A stretch of 64,000 bases of DNA from Periplaneta americana (taxonomy: Eukaryota; Arthropoda; Insecta; Blattodea; Blattidae), in NCBI RefSeq assembly GCF_040183065.1, contig NC_091128.1:174887668-174951667 (forward strand), in the 5' to 3' direction. The stretch's first letter is position 1. Each line of letters opens with the position of its first letter. Shown piece by piece: positions 1 through 9,627 of this stretch. Position numbers and translations under genes: made by a program. The notes beneath the pieces were generated by a model that was not told the DNA's origin, ran no database searches, and was given only the letters and a program-made list of their open reading frames with translations.

Positions 1-184
1 TCGCAACTGTCGTCCATGACACACCGATCCAATAATACTGCAAATCTTTCTTCTGGTGGATTCCATTCTTCTATTGCAGCAAGGGTAATCTGCTTCAAGA
101 GGAGTGGCACGAGATCCTTTTTTGGACCAGCTTCCAGTAGTGAGAGGTTCGTACTGTATGTTACAGTACTGGGATGTGTTTCTA
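1..184 (-). CDS. possible exon of an unrecognised minus-strand gene (partial)
   Basis: Read on the minus strand, this stretch stays open for about 60 codons up to the window edge. One frame gives a protein-like mixture, including LLEAGPKKDLVPLLL followed by IEEWNPPEERFAVLLDRC, with alternating hydrophobic and charged residues as in a helical repeat protein. A second frame is also open, and no convincing splice acceptor was found between the Harbinger-like element at 205 and this stretch. I do not recognise the family. It could be the 5' part of an exon that continues beyond position 1, or a chance open frame. Confidence 0.22.
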
Positions 185-204
185 AACTGAAGATTTACCT
201 CTAA

Positions 205-959
205 GGCCAGGGACATACATGCGTTGAGATGACAAATGTTGCAACGAATGCTCGAATTAACACACGTTGAATACCAATTCACACAAGCACACTGCTTCAT
301 GACATATCATCAGTCGCAACAAAAGAAGTTGAAGCTTTTTTTTGCATATCTAGCAAAAGAATTGCGCAGAGATGGTGGGTTTACTCTGTCAATAATCAAA
401 GATATGCAAACATGTTATATTCTTAACTCAAAGAGGATCATCTGAATTTTTTTACTTCCAAATGTCTCAAATTTCATTTGATAAACTCCTGTTTATAATA
501 AAGGATTCTAGTATTCATAAATATAAAAAGTACGGTATTGTAAGCCTACCCTAGTATATTTACTTATCTAAATTCATTTGTTCCTCATCTTTCAACACTA
601 TATTTTTCTTATTTTTGCCTTGTATTCGTCTGAGTACGCATGCCACAACACTTGTTTTCTTCTAAATTATATAGTAATGTTTCCACATCTATCTTGTACT
701 TCAACACACACTACAACAATGCAATATCACCGTCAGTATGTCCTACCAACGGACTTCAAGCTACGATCGTGTGTTCTGCTCCAGTATGAATAGAGATATG
801 CTGCGATGTGTGTTGAAGTGCATAACGGACGTTGTAGCATGACCACGCAAGCCAAAAATGCGACGGATGTTAGTCGTGTGTCTTGTTTCATAGTGTGTGT
901 AAATAAGCTATAACTAATGTACATTGTGACGTAAAATCAATGCTCGTGTGTCCCAGGCC
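205..959. mobile_element. Harbinger-like non-autonomous element, TAA target duplication
   Basis: The element starts GGCCAGGGACA and ends with the inverted TGTCCCAGGCC; about 18 of the first 23 bases of the two ends match as inverted repeats. It is flanked on both sides by TAA (202-204 and 960-962), the 3-bp TWA duplication typical of PIF/Harbinger elements. No transposase frame is visible in the 755 bp, so it would be mobilised in trans. Assignment rests on ends and target site only. Confidence 0.55.
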
Positions 960-962
960 TAA

Positions 963-1304
963 GTCTGTGAAATTTTAGAAAGCTAGAAACCTCCCTGTTG
1001 CCTAGTATATTTACAGCTCTTTCATACAGATCTCTTCAGTAATCTCTGCTTTTTTTGTGCAAAAATAAGTACAGTCTGTTTCGTAAGTAATGTGACCAAT
1101 ACTGATGTTTGTAAATTTAGAATAGTATGGAGCTGTTAGGTAGCCAAATTTGTTAACCTCTGAACATGTAATGTATTAAATACGTGTAAACATGTTATCA
1201 GTGTCAGTTCTCCGAACATGTTGCAAGAATTAAGATGTATATTGTCAAATATATAAACATATTGACATAAATATGTTAATAAATGGAAACCTGCTGTTAT
1301 CTGT
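963..1304. other. no feature recognised
   Basis: AT-rich spacer. No open frame, repeat or splice-like structure I can support. Confidence 0.5.
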
Positions 1305-1480
1305 CATTTGTTATGTTGTGAAACCAAATGCTTGTGTGCGCTGTAGCATATAGTAAGAACCTTATGTTGGGGGTAAGTGAGCTTGCTAGCTACAAATAGA
1401 AGTGGAGTAAGGGAGGGGAGCTTCTCAGTCCACTTTCTACTTCCTCTGATATGCAGGTAGGTTTCACAAAATAACAAATA
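1305..1480. mobile_element. short MITE, copy 1 (second copy at 40596-40774)
   Basis: About 176 bp whose ends are inverted repeats (left CATTTGTTATGTTGTGAAA, right TTTCACAAAATAACAAAT). The interior shares long near-identical blocks with 40596-40774, for example TATAGTAAGAACCTTATG and CAGTCCACTTTCT. Two dispersed copies with inverted ends indicate a miniature inverted-repeat transposon. The target duplication is not clear. Confidence 0.55.
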
Positions 1481-1511
1481 GCCTATACACACAACTAATT
1501 GAGTTTCAGCC

Positions 1512-1690
1512 ATGGGTGTAGCTCAGGATGTAGAGGTGTTTGCCTACTGACCTGGTGCTGTGCTTGAATATGGGTTCGATTCCCACTTGGGTTGATTACT
1601 TGGGTTTTTTCTCCAACTCGCCATTACAAATTTCGTAGACACTAAATAACGTAGTAGTTGATACAGCATTATTAAACGACATTTAAAAAA
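1512..1690 (+). repeat. degenerate tRNA-derived SINE
   Basis: A tRNA-like head with an A-box-like GTGTAGCTCAGGATG and a B box GGTTCGATTCCC is followed by a body ending near ACTAAATAACGTAGTAGTTGATACAGC. That tail motif also occurs in the better preserved SINEs at 31470 and 59634, so this is an old member of the same group. Confidence 0.5.
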
Positions 1691-4341
1691 TTCAGTGTGA
1701 TTTATCAGTTCAACTCAAGTTTGACTTAATCAAAACTTAGTGCATTCAGTTCTTAGAGCTACAGCATCTGAAGGATGGCGTATGAAATGTGTTATGATTT
1801 CTTATTTGTATAATACATTTATTAAGCTGTGTATGTACGATCAAATTTTTTCCAATTTAAAAACTTTACAAGAAAACTTATCGAAGATTGATTAACATTG
1901 AAAAATATTTATCAAAGACTGTTTCATATTGCTAAAGATTTGACAGCATTTTAAAATATGTGCAAGTTAATTGTAACATATGTAGGCCTACCTACCAAAT
2001 ATTACGATTATGTATTGTTTTCAAAACAAAATATTTACAATTAGTACTGGTATCCACCGAGATTATTGGTTAGAATCTTCTTTATTAAAAAATAAATGTA
2101 TTGATACTTAATTGCCTTGCAATTTCCTCATATGCATTTTCTTCATTTTATTGTGGTATTCCACGGCCTACAGACATGGATTTAATTCATATAATTGAAC
2201 CAACTCGAAAACAACTTCTCTCAGTCAGGACGCCATGTTTTATCGTTATTTTTTATGGTTATTGGCGCCATAATATTTTCGAATCTCATTGGTCAGTTCT
2301 TTCAAAGAATCGTCAAGTCTTTAATTGATTAGAACATGTTCTTATTTACTTCCAAGATAATAAAAGCCTTTCAAAGTATTGTAAATGACTTACAATAAAA
2401 CTTATAAAGGATTTTCAAGTCTTGAAAAGTGTTGTGAAGCATTGAATTTGATGGTGTACAAGCAGCTTTATTGAGAAAATTTATATTACCCATGTACACA
2501 GTGAATCACAAAATTCTGGAAAATTATGTTCAATGAATTATATGAACAACCTAAACTCCATTTTGTGTGACAGCCTCTTCAGGACCTATTATTGCATTGA
2601 TGACCATTTTAGAACATAAATTTTCAGATATTGTGTGGTACAAAAGAATTTTAGCTCTGGAGAAATCAGTTTCATACCAGTTTATTGAAGATGAATTTAA
2701 AAACACGTCCTTAATAATTATGGATATCCATTTGCAGTAGTTGTACATAAATTTTATATACAAATTTGCTGGTTTCCATTACTGTCTTCCTCCGACGAGT
2801 TTAGCGTTGGACCTGAGGTATTCTTGCCATTGGTGCGGGGGGTTGCAGGTAGATTCTTTTGTTGCTACAGCCAAGCTGAGCCGAGCGGAGTGGAAAGTAT
2901 TAATCGTCCAAAGATATGAAGTCTTCAGTTTGTAGTAGTTTGTGAATATTCCATATACATATTGTTTACCTAGGCCTATATGGTTTTGTTATTAATTATT
3001 AAATATATTGTTGCAATTTTTGCTCAAACATCTCCCTGATGTTAGCTATATTAATATTATATGAATTACACATATTAAATATTTCACCGTTACAAGCCAT
3101 TTTTAAGGAAACATGCTGTGGAAAAGTTTTTGGTTTTATTCTATTGGAATTTTGGAATATGTGTGATTGGTATCGTGAAAAACAGATTCCTATAATGTCA
3201 TGCGAAAATCATTTTTGATGATATCTTAAAATACAAATCACGTAGTTTTACTTCTCAAGTGAGTTCAGCAGTACAGTATATTTAAATTGATTACTTTACA
3301 CATTTAATTCAATTCTACTAATCACTAAATTTTATAGTACGATTCTTATTTTCATTTATATTATTGTAGTTTTATTATGATTTTTCCTTTTATTTATTTT
3401 ATTGTATTTGTATTTCTGGTGGTGTGATGGCTTTAACTTCACCAGAATAAATAATAAATAAATAAATAAAATGTTCTACAATACTTTCCTTCTCTGAACA
3501 CGTAAATATAAATGGTTGTATCTCTATCTCGCCAAAAATAAGTTAGAAAACTAATAGGCATACTGCTCTCGTAAATTGGGCGAATGTTTTCAGTATGATT
3601 GTACTTCCTTCCAGACTGCCGCTGTCACTGTTCCCTCCCACTCCAGTTCCGCGCTAGACTAGTCGGAACCGCATTCCTCTCAGCACTAAACTCCTCAGAG
3701 GATGACAGTACATCTGCATTGTCCTGTAGACTCCAAGGGCAGTTGATACAAATTGTTGTACTTCCTATTTATATGCAACAGAAAAAGAGTAGGTTCGTGA
3801 ATGTGAGGCCAAAGATCCTGTTGAAAATGTTTATTGTTTAGCAGATATAGTAATAAATTAACTTGAGTGTGCATGTTTACATTGTTGACATTGAGTGATA
3901 CGTGTAACACAAGGGGTGACAGGAACAACGTTCATCTTGTATATCTGTGTTGTTCCAGCCACTTCATAATTATAACTTCTGTAAACAATAATAAAGTTAT
4001 GAGCCGTTGACGTTTTAATAAGATATAAAGAGTTTGAGTGTATGTTGTGTCACTTGGGAATTGCAAGAAGACTTACTGAATGCAGGGAAAAGTGGCAGAA
4101 AATATATGTTGGAATTAAATAAAGCTCTGTGAACCTCTAACAAGTTCTTCTGAATTCTACATACAAGATCCTAAGATATTGATCATCAGAGAAGCAGATA
4201 TTGTGCATGAAGCTCCATTGTAAGTTTTGACGAGTTAAGTAGCACAAGCGTGCTTGCCAGCTGAGCGGCAGAAGCATGGTCTCCCACCGGGCAGGCGATC
4301 GGCCAGTCATTGCGGACATGATGGCGAAGAATACTGTATAA
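1691..4341. other. AT-rich intergenic DNA, nothing confidently identified
   Basis: Only short accidental frames are present. At 3380-3471 a T-rich segment with TTCACCAGAATAAATAAT and an (AAAT)n tail resembles the 3' end of a LINE, but no coding part is attached. Confidence 0.4.
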
Positions 4342-5135
4342 AATAGTAATATACGTTACAAGAGCGGTATGTTGACGTTTTCATGGTCGAGGAAAAGATT
4401 GAAAAAGCGAAACGTAGTTGAGCTTTTTTAATTTCCGAGAACATGAAAACAAACATACCACTCGTGTATCGTACATTATTTTGTGCGAAGATCGTTTATT
4501 ACATACCTGAAAGACGAATTTCTAATTAGTTGCAATGAAATCTCCATCTTGGTTTCTGTTCAATGACGGCAACTTCGGAAAACCAAACATTGTTGCTATA
4601 AAATGTTTTCTGTGTTTACTATACTCCAGCAGGCCGTGATATACGTCTGTCTTTTTTTTCCCCCCAGTCTATAAATGCGAACTTAAAACAAACGGTAAGG
4701 TTATGTAATGATTTATTTTTCATTTTAATATTTTAACAATATTATTTATATAACATATTGCAGTAATAACATCGGCATCTGGAATCCTGTTGATTTTTTC
4801 ACGGCTTCCTTAATGTTACTTGTATCAGGAATGCAACAAGTTTTGTGGAGTAGTAGACTTTACTTAATTTTTGCAAATATTTAAAAACAATAATTAACAT
4901 TGCAATTTAGGTGAATTGCAGTGGTAAGTTTCCAATTTATAATTATTACTATGTTAAACATCTCTAAAAATAATATGTTAAAAGCCTAAAGCAGTAAAAT
5001 GAATGTCGCGCTTAAGCGGTAAGAAGAGGGAAATTGTTATGTGTGTTACGTTGGGAATACTGAATGTGATATTTCACACTTACCGTGTATTGGTTCTGTG
5101 CGGAAAACAAGCAAATACGCACGATCTCGCACAAA
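4342..5135. repeat. 0.8-kb repeat, copy A of a direct duplication
   Basis: This block matches 5981-6771 along its whole length with scattered substitutions and small indels. Both copies start AATAGTAATAT and end at GATCTCGCACAAA. Near the left end each has an imperfect foldback (4357-4386 against 4442-4470, around AAGAGCGGTATGTTGA). It may be a non-autonomous transposon or a local tandem duplication. No coding frame is supported. Confidence 0.6.
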
Positions 5136-5229
5136 TAATAATTCTACTGATCTAATCACTTGAATCGAAATCAATTTTCGTATGTGGATTCATCTTTTGC
5201 TGTGGAACTTCTCCACATTTTTGTTCATA

Positions 5230-5977
5230 CGAGGCGTGTTCTTAAAGTAAGTTCCATTTTCAATTATAGCCGTCACATCACTGCGCATGCGTGTTTTCTT
5301 CTTCAGTCCTCAGGCAAGCTGTGCATGCAGTTTCAGAGCTTCAGTCCGTGTGTGTGGTTAGTTGTGACCAGTTGAAATGTTTAAAGTGATCGAGCACCCC
5401 ACCGACGGTGAGATGCGGTCTGTTATCCATTTCTTGAATGCGAGAAACATCAAACCAGCAGACATTCATCGTCAACTTTGTGAGGTGTATGGTGATGATG
5501 CCATTAGTGATGGAATGATCAGGAGATGGGTTAGGAAGTTCGAGGGCCGCGTCTCTGTGCATGACGAGCAGCGTACCGGTCGGCCATCTTTGATCAATGA
5601 CGATTTGGTGCGTGGTGTTGATGAAAAAATTCAAGAGGACAGGAACAAATTGACCATCCTCCCTACAGCCCGGATTTGGCTCCAAGTGACTTTCATCTCC
5701 TCCTGCACCTTAAGAAGTTCCTCGGCGGTCAACGTTTTGATGGCGACGATGAAGTGAAAACAGCAGTGTGTGAGTGGTTCGCATCGCAGGTGGGCGAATT
5801 CTACAATGAGGGGATAGAAAGACTTGTGCCACGACTCGATAAATGCCTCAATAATGGTGGAGATTATGTTGACAAGTAATTGAAGTGTGGGGAATACAAC
5901 GCAACAAAAATGGTTTGTAAATATCTTCCCGTTGACTTACTACACCCTTTTGGAACTTACTTTAAGAACACGCCTCG
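5230..5977 (+). mobile_element. internally deleted mariner element
   Basis: The 748-bp element has 27-bp perfect inverted ends beginning CGAGGCGTGTTCTTAAAGTA, flanked by TA on both sides (5228-5229 and 5978-5979). Inside are the two ends of a mariner transposase gene with the middle missing, so it can only move with help from another copy. It sits exactly at the left boundary of repeat copy B. Confidence 0.85.
5377..5879 (+). pseudogene. mariner transposase, central deletion
   Basis: The 5' part encodes the N-terminal helix-turn-helix region (RSVIHFLNARNIKPADIHRQ, then RRWVRKFEGR and the GRPSLI linker). After about residue 90 the frame jumps directly to the C-terminal catalytic end, readable as [20 protein letters not shown] with the third Asp, and runs to the stop at 5879. 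The region with the first two catalytic Asp residues is absent and a frameshift lies at the junction. No active enzyme can be made. A second, unrelated mariner with a similar deletion lies at 12780-13698. Confidence 0.8.
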
Positions 5978-5980
5978 TAC

Positions 5981-6771
5981 AATAGTAATATGCGTTACAA
6001 GAGCGGTATGTTGAAGTTTTCATGTTTGAGGAAAAGTTTGAAAAAGCGAAACGTAGTTGAGCTTTTTTAATTTCCGAGAATTTAAAGAAAACATACCGCT
6101 CGTGTATCGTACATTATTTTGTGCGAAGATCGTTTATTACATACCTGAAAGAGGAATTTCTAATTAGTTGCAATGAAATCTCCATCTTGGTGTCTGTTCA
6201 ATGACTGCAAATTTGCAAAACAAAAATATCTATCTTCAACATTGTTGATTTAAAATGTTTTCTGTGTTTACTATACTCCAGCAGGCCGTGATATATGTCT
6301 GTCTTTTTTTTCCCCCCAGTCTATAAATGCGAACTTGAAACAAACTGTAAGGTTATGTAATGATTTATTTTTCATTTTAATATTTTAACAATATTATTTA
6401 TATAACATATTGCAGTAATAACATCGGCAAGTTTCTTGATTTTTTCACGGCTTCCTTAATGTTACTTGCATCACGAATGCAGTAACTTTAGTGGAGTTGT
6501 AGAGTTTACTTAATTTTCGCAAATATTTAAAAACAATAATTAATAGTGCAATCTAGGTGAAATTGCAGTGGTAAGTTTCCAATTTATAATTATTACTATA
6601 TTGAACGTCTCTAAAAATAATATGTTAAAAGCCTAAAGCAGTAAAATGAATATGGCGCTTAAGCGGTAAGAAGAGGGAAATTGTTATGTGTGTTAGGTTG
6701 GGAATACTGAATGTGGAATTTTAGACTTTCCGTGGATTGGTTTTGTGCGGATACGCACGATCTCGCACAAA
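5981..6771. repeat. 0.8-kb repeat, copy B
   Basis: Second copy of the block at 4342-5135, same orientation, about 850 bp apart. It carries the same landmarks (AAGAGCGGTATGTTGA, CAGCAGGCCGTGATAT, GATCTCGCACAAA). The deleted mariner at 5230-5977 ends directly next to its start. Confidence 0.6.
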
Positions 6772-7035
6772 AGTTTATGATCAGAGGACAATAGTGATTT
6801 AATTATCCATTGCTAAACAAGACTTGCAATTTTTCTTCACCTTGTGCTTTTAGTCTGTAATTGCTTATCCATGTGTGATTGAGGTGTGTTGATTTAAGCA
6901 TTCTATTATAGATCTTCAGTCAATAATATTGGGTGATTCAAAAGTCACTTTAAAGTGTTATAAATATTATATTTGAGGTAGAAAAAAAAACAAAATGTTA
7001 CTCTGTTGAGGTGTTTAATTTGTTGCTCCACCACT

Positions 7036-7195
7036 GTGAAGTAACAGTTAGCACATCTGACTGTGAAACGAGCGGGCCTGGATTCAAATCCTGGTTGGGG
7101 TTTTCCCTCAACCAACTGAAGCAGAATTGCTGTAAAACTTTAGGCATTGGACCTCGGATTCATTTCACCTTCATTAATTCACATGCCATACCATA
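7036..7195 (+). repeat. tRNA-derived SINE fragment
   Basis: Contains a B box in GGATTCAAATCCTGGTTGGGG followed by TTTTCCCTCAACC and GGATTCATTTCACCTTCAT. This is the order seen in the intact SINEs at 31470-31731 and 59634-59895. Diverged and truncated at the 3' end. Confidence 0.6.
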
Positions 7196-7263
7196 ACCTA
7201 GTTTACGTTCACAGGATGGCCGTTTGCTACAAGTATCATTCAAAAGAATTTTTCGTAAAAATA

Positions 7264-8818
7264 CACTCAGGGACAAAAAAACCGGACACTTTAATATTTG
7301 CTGGTATTTTGCAAAACATTATCTTCGCATACAATATTATGGTAGCCATCTGTTGTTATGGAGACGTGTATACATTGTTGATTGTTTTTTGTTTTATAAA
7401 CAAGCCATTACAACCAAATATTCCAATTTTGCTTTCGGAGTCTCAGCTATAACAATTTTGTCTCAACCATTTTGTGCTTCATTATCGTTATCATTCGTTA
7501 TTTCTTTATTTTTACATTTTCTGAGTTTGAGTGGGGTTGTAACATTTGTCTTAAAACAAGATGCGACCTGAAGATGTGGCTCGAACTGTAGCCCTTTACG
7601 ATGATGGACGCAGTGTACGTTACATTGCAAATGTTATGAATATGGCTAGAAGCACAACCCATGATGCCATAAAACGGTATAGAAAGACCCTAGAATATAC
7701 CAGAAGACCAGGTTCGGGTCGTCCAAGAGCTACAAATCCAAATGAAGACAGGTATATGGTGTTGAGAGTTCTTAGGGAGCGCAACCTGCCAGCTACTAGT
7801 GTAGCCCAGCAATTTGTTAACATGCATGAACGCCCAATTTCGGCCAAAACAGTTAGAAGGAGGTTGAATGCAAGTGGACTGATATCAAGTAGACCTGCAA
7901 CTGGTCCCAGACTTCTCAGGATGCATCGAGTTGAACGACTGCGTTTTGCAAATGATCACAGGGATTGGAGAAATGGACAGTGGAGCTGTGTTCTGTTCAC
8001 CGATGACTCCCGTTTCAATCTGTGCTCACCTGATGGACGTGAAAGAGTTTGGAGAAGGAGGGGAGAACGATTTTCACAGTGTTGCATTTCCGAAAATGTG
8101 CCGTATGGAGGTGGTGGAGTGATGGTTTGGGCAGGAGTGTGTACGGATGCTCGTACAGAGTTGGTTTTTGTTGAAAATGGAAGACTAACAGCTGATAGGT
8201 ATATAAATGAATGTTTGGCTGATCATGTTGTGCCATTTGGCCAATTTGTAGGCGATAATTTTGTTTTAATGCATGATAATGCATGGCCGCATATTGCCCA
8301 TGCAGTCGGGGATTATCTCCTAGAAGTGGGAATCCATGTTCTTCCATGGCCAGCAAGGAGTCCAGACATGAACCCAATTGAACACGAGTGGAACATGCTC
8401 GGACGGCGTGTTAAGAATAGACGACCGAGACCAGAATCGTTACAAGAGTTGAGGCGAGCACTTGGCGAAGAATGGGAACTTATTCCTCAAGAAGACATTG
8501 CTAACCAAATTGAGAGCATGCCAAGACGTATGGATGCAGTTATTCAAGCCAGAGGGGGTAATACCCGTTACTAAAAAGAGTTTTTAATGTTTAAGGCACC
8601 ATAAAATGAAAAAACAGTTAGACCAAACGATGCCATAGTTAAATGCCCTTTGTAATTTTTTGTAAATTTTCTCATCAGAGTTTTTTTTTTCAAATGTTGT
8701 CTTATAAGGTGCTAAATGAAACATTATTTTGTTTAAATGGGTTTTGTTTTATTTTAAAATAGTTGGCAACGAAATACAAGCAAATATAGAAGTGTCCGGT
8801 TTTTTTTGTCCCTGAGTG
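7264..8818 (+). mobile_element. complete Tc1-type transposon
   Basis: The element is 1555 bp, bounded by TA on each side (7262-7263 and 8819-8820). The inverted ends begin CACTCAGGGACAAAAAAA and continue through CCGGACACTT, about 27 bp, differing by one base in the A run. A single transposase frame fills the middle. Near-identical ends and an unbroken gene suggest a young insertion. Confidence 0.9.
7561..8574 (+). CDS. Tc1-family DD34E transposase, apparently intact
   Basis: A 337-residue protein, the usual length for Tc1 transposases. It cuts the element out and joins it into TA sites. Residues 1-50 form the first helix-turn-helix (YDDGRSVRYIANVMNMARST), followed by the GSGRPR hook at 51-56 and a second helix-turn-helix to about 110. 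The catalytic triad is visible: D148 in LFTDDSRF, D239 in LMHDNAWPH and E274 in SPDMNPIEH, with 34 residues between the last two. A glycine-rich turn (YGGGGVMVW) lies at 182-190. The start at 7561 is chosen because it precedes the first helix directly. No stop or frameshift is seen. Activity is not shown by sequence alone. Confidence 0.92.
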   Translation: MRPEDVARTVALYDDGRSVRYIANVMNMARSTTHDAIKRYRKTLEYTRRPGSGRPRATNPNEDRYMVLRVLRERNLPATSVAQQFVNMHERPISAKTVRRRLNASGLISSRPATGPRLLRMHRVERLRFANDHRDWRNGQWSCVLFTDDSRFNLCSPDGRERVWRRRGERFSQCCISENVPYGGGGVMVWAGVCTDARTELVFVENGRLTADRYINECLADHVVPFGQFVGDNFVLMHDNAWPHIAHAVGDYLLEVGIHVLPWPARSPDMNPIEHEWNMLGRRVKNRRPRPESLQELRRALGEEWELIPQEDIANQIESMPRRMDAVIQARGGNTRY

Positions 8819-8820
8819 TA

Positions 8821-9384
8821 TTAAAATTTTTGGTAATTTTTAAGTTAGTTCCTATATTAACATTTAGTAGTATTTAAAACAAATATAAACGAATGAAAAA
8901 TGTATTTCTTTAATTGGCCTCATTTTTCTTGTTCCCTGCCTCTGATGTTAGGTAAGATTATTTTTTTTCTGTGTTGGTCTCACATTCCAGTTCGGTATAG
9001 TATAAATCCCTCCCCAAGAGAAACATATATCTGAATTCAACTCTATTTGCAGTGACTTCTGAATAGCTTTATTCAATGAAAAATGGAGGTAAGAAATATG
9101 TAATTATTTCTTGTATATTGTCACTGAAATATTTTAGAAATCTGTTGTGTTTATTCAAGCATTACATCAATAATATCTTAATGAAAAAACTTCAAAGAAA
9201 TACGGTGATTGCATTCGTAAAGTGGACAGTTCCACACTAATGCTACAATCATATAACAAACCATCACGTGAATCCTTGAGCTGAGTGCAGTTCGGCAGCA
9301 CACACAGAATGAAGCTGCAACATTATGTGCTTGTTAACAAATTTGATGAAATAGTGTGATAACGTGCATACAGGCCATGTTGTA
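8821..9384. other. 3' flank of RABGGTA
   Basis: No gene. On the minus strand, downstream of the RABGGTA stop codon, AATAAA motifs occur at 9150-9155 and 9068-9073. Either could be the polyadenylation signal, giving a 3' UTR of roughly 250-330 nt. Confidence 0.4.
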
Positions 9385-9627
9385 TTACGCAATGGCCATC
9401 ACTGTGCCAAGTGTCTTTATCTCGGGCAAGAATGTCTTGATCAGGTCCGCATCGACCTGCGCAGGATTGTCACCCAAGTCGAGCGACGTCAGACTTGGGC
9501 ACACCTTTAGGAACTTCACGTGGTCCAGGCTGCTGATCTTGTTGCCTCTTAATGACAGCGTAGTGAGTGACAGCAGGGCCGGCATCTCACGTAGACTAGA
9601 GATGTTGTTGTGGTCCAATTTGAGCAC
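9385..9627 (-). CDS. RABGGTA: RABGGTA exon 10 (residues 468-547, stop)
   Basis: Begins after a CAG acceptor in phase 0 and encodes leucine-rich repeats ([42 protein letters not shown]) up to the TAA at 9385-9387. The matching upstream exon ends in QCCQ at a GT donor 5.4 kb away. Confidence 0.9.
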   Translation of the reverse strand: MLKLDHNNISSLREMPALLSLTTLSLRGNKISSLDHVKFLKVCPSLTSLDLGDNPAQVDADLIKTFLPEIKTLGTVMAIA

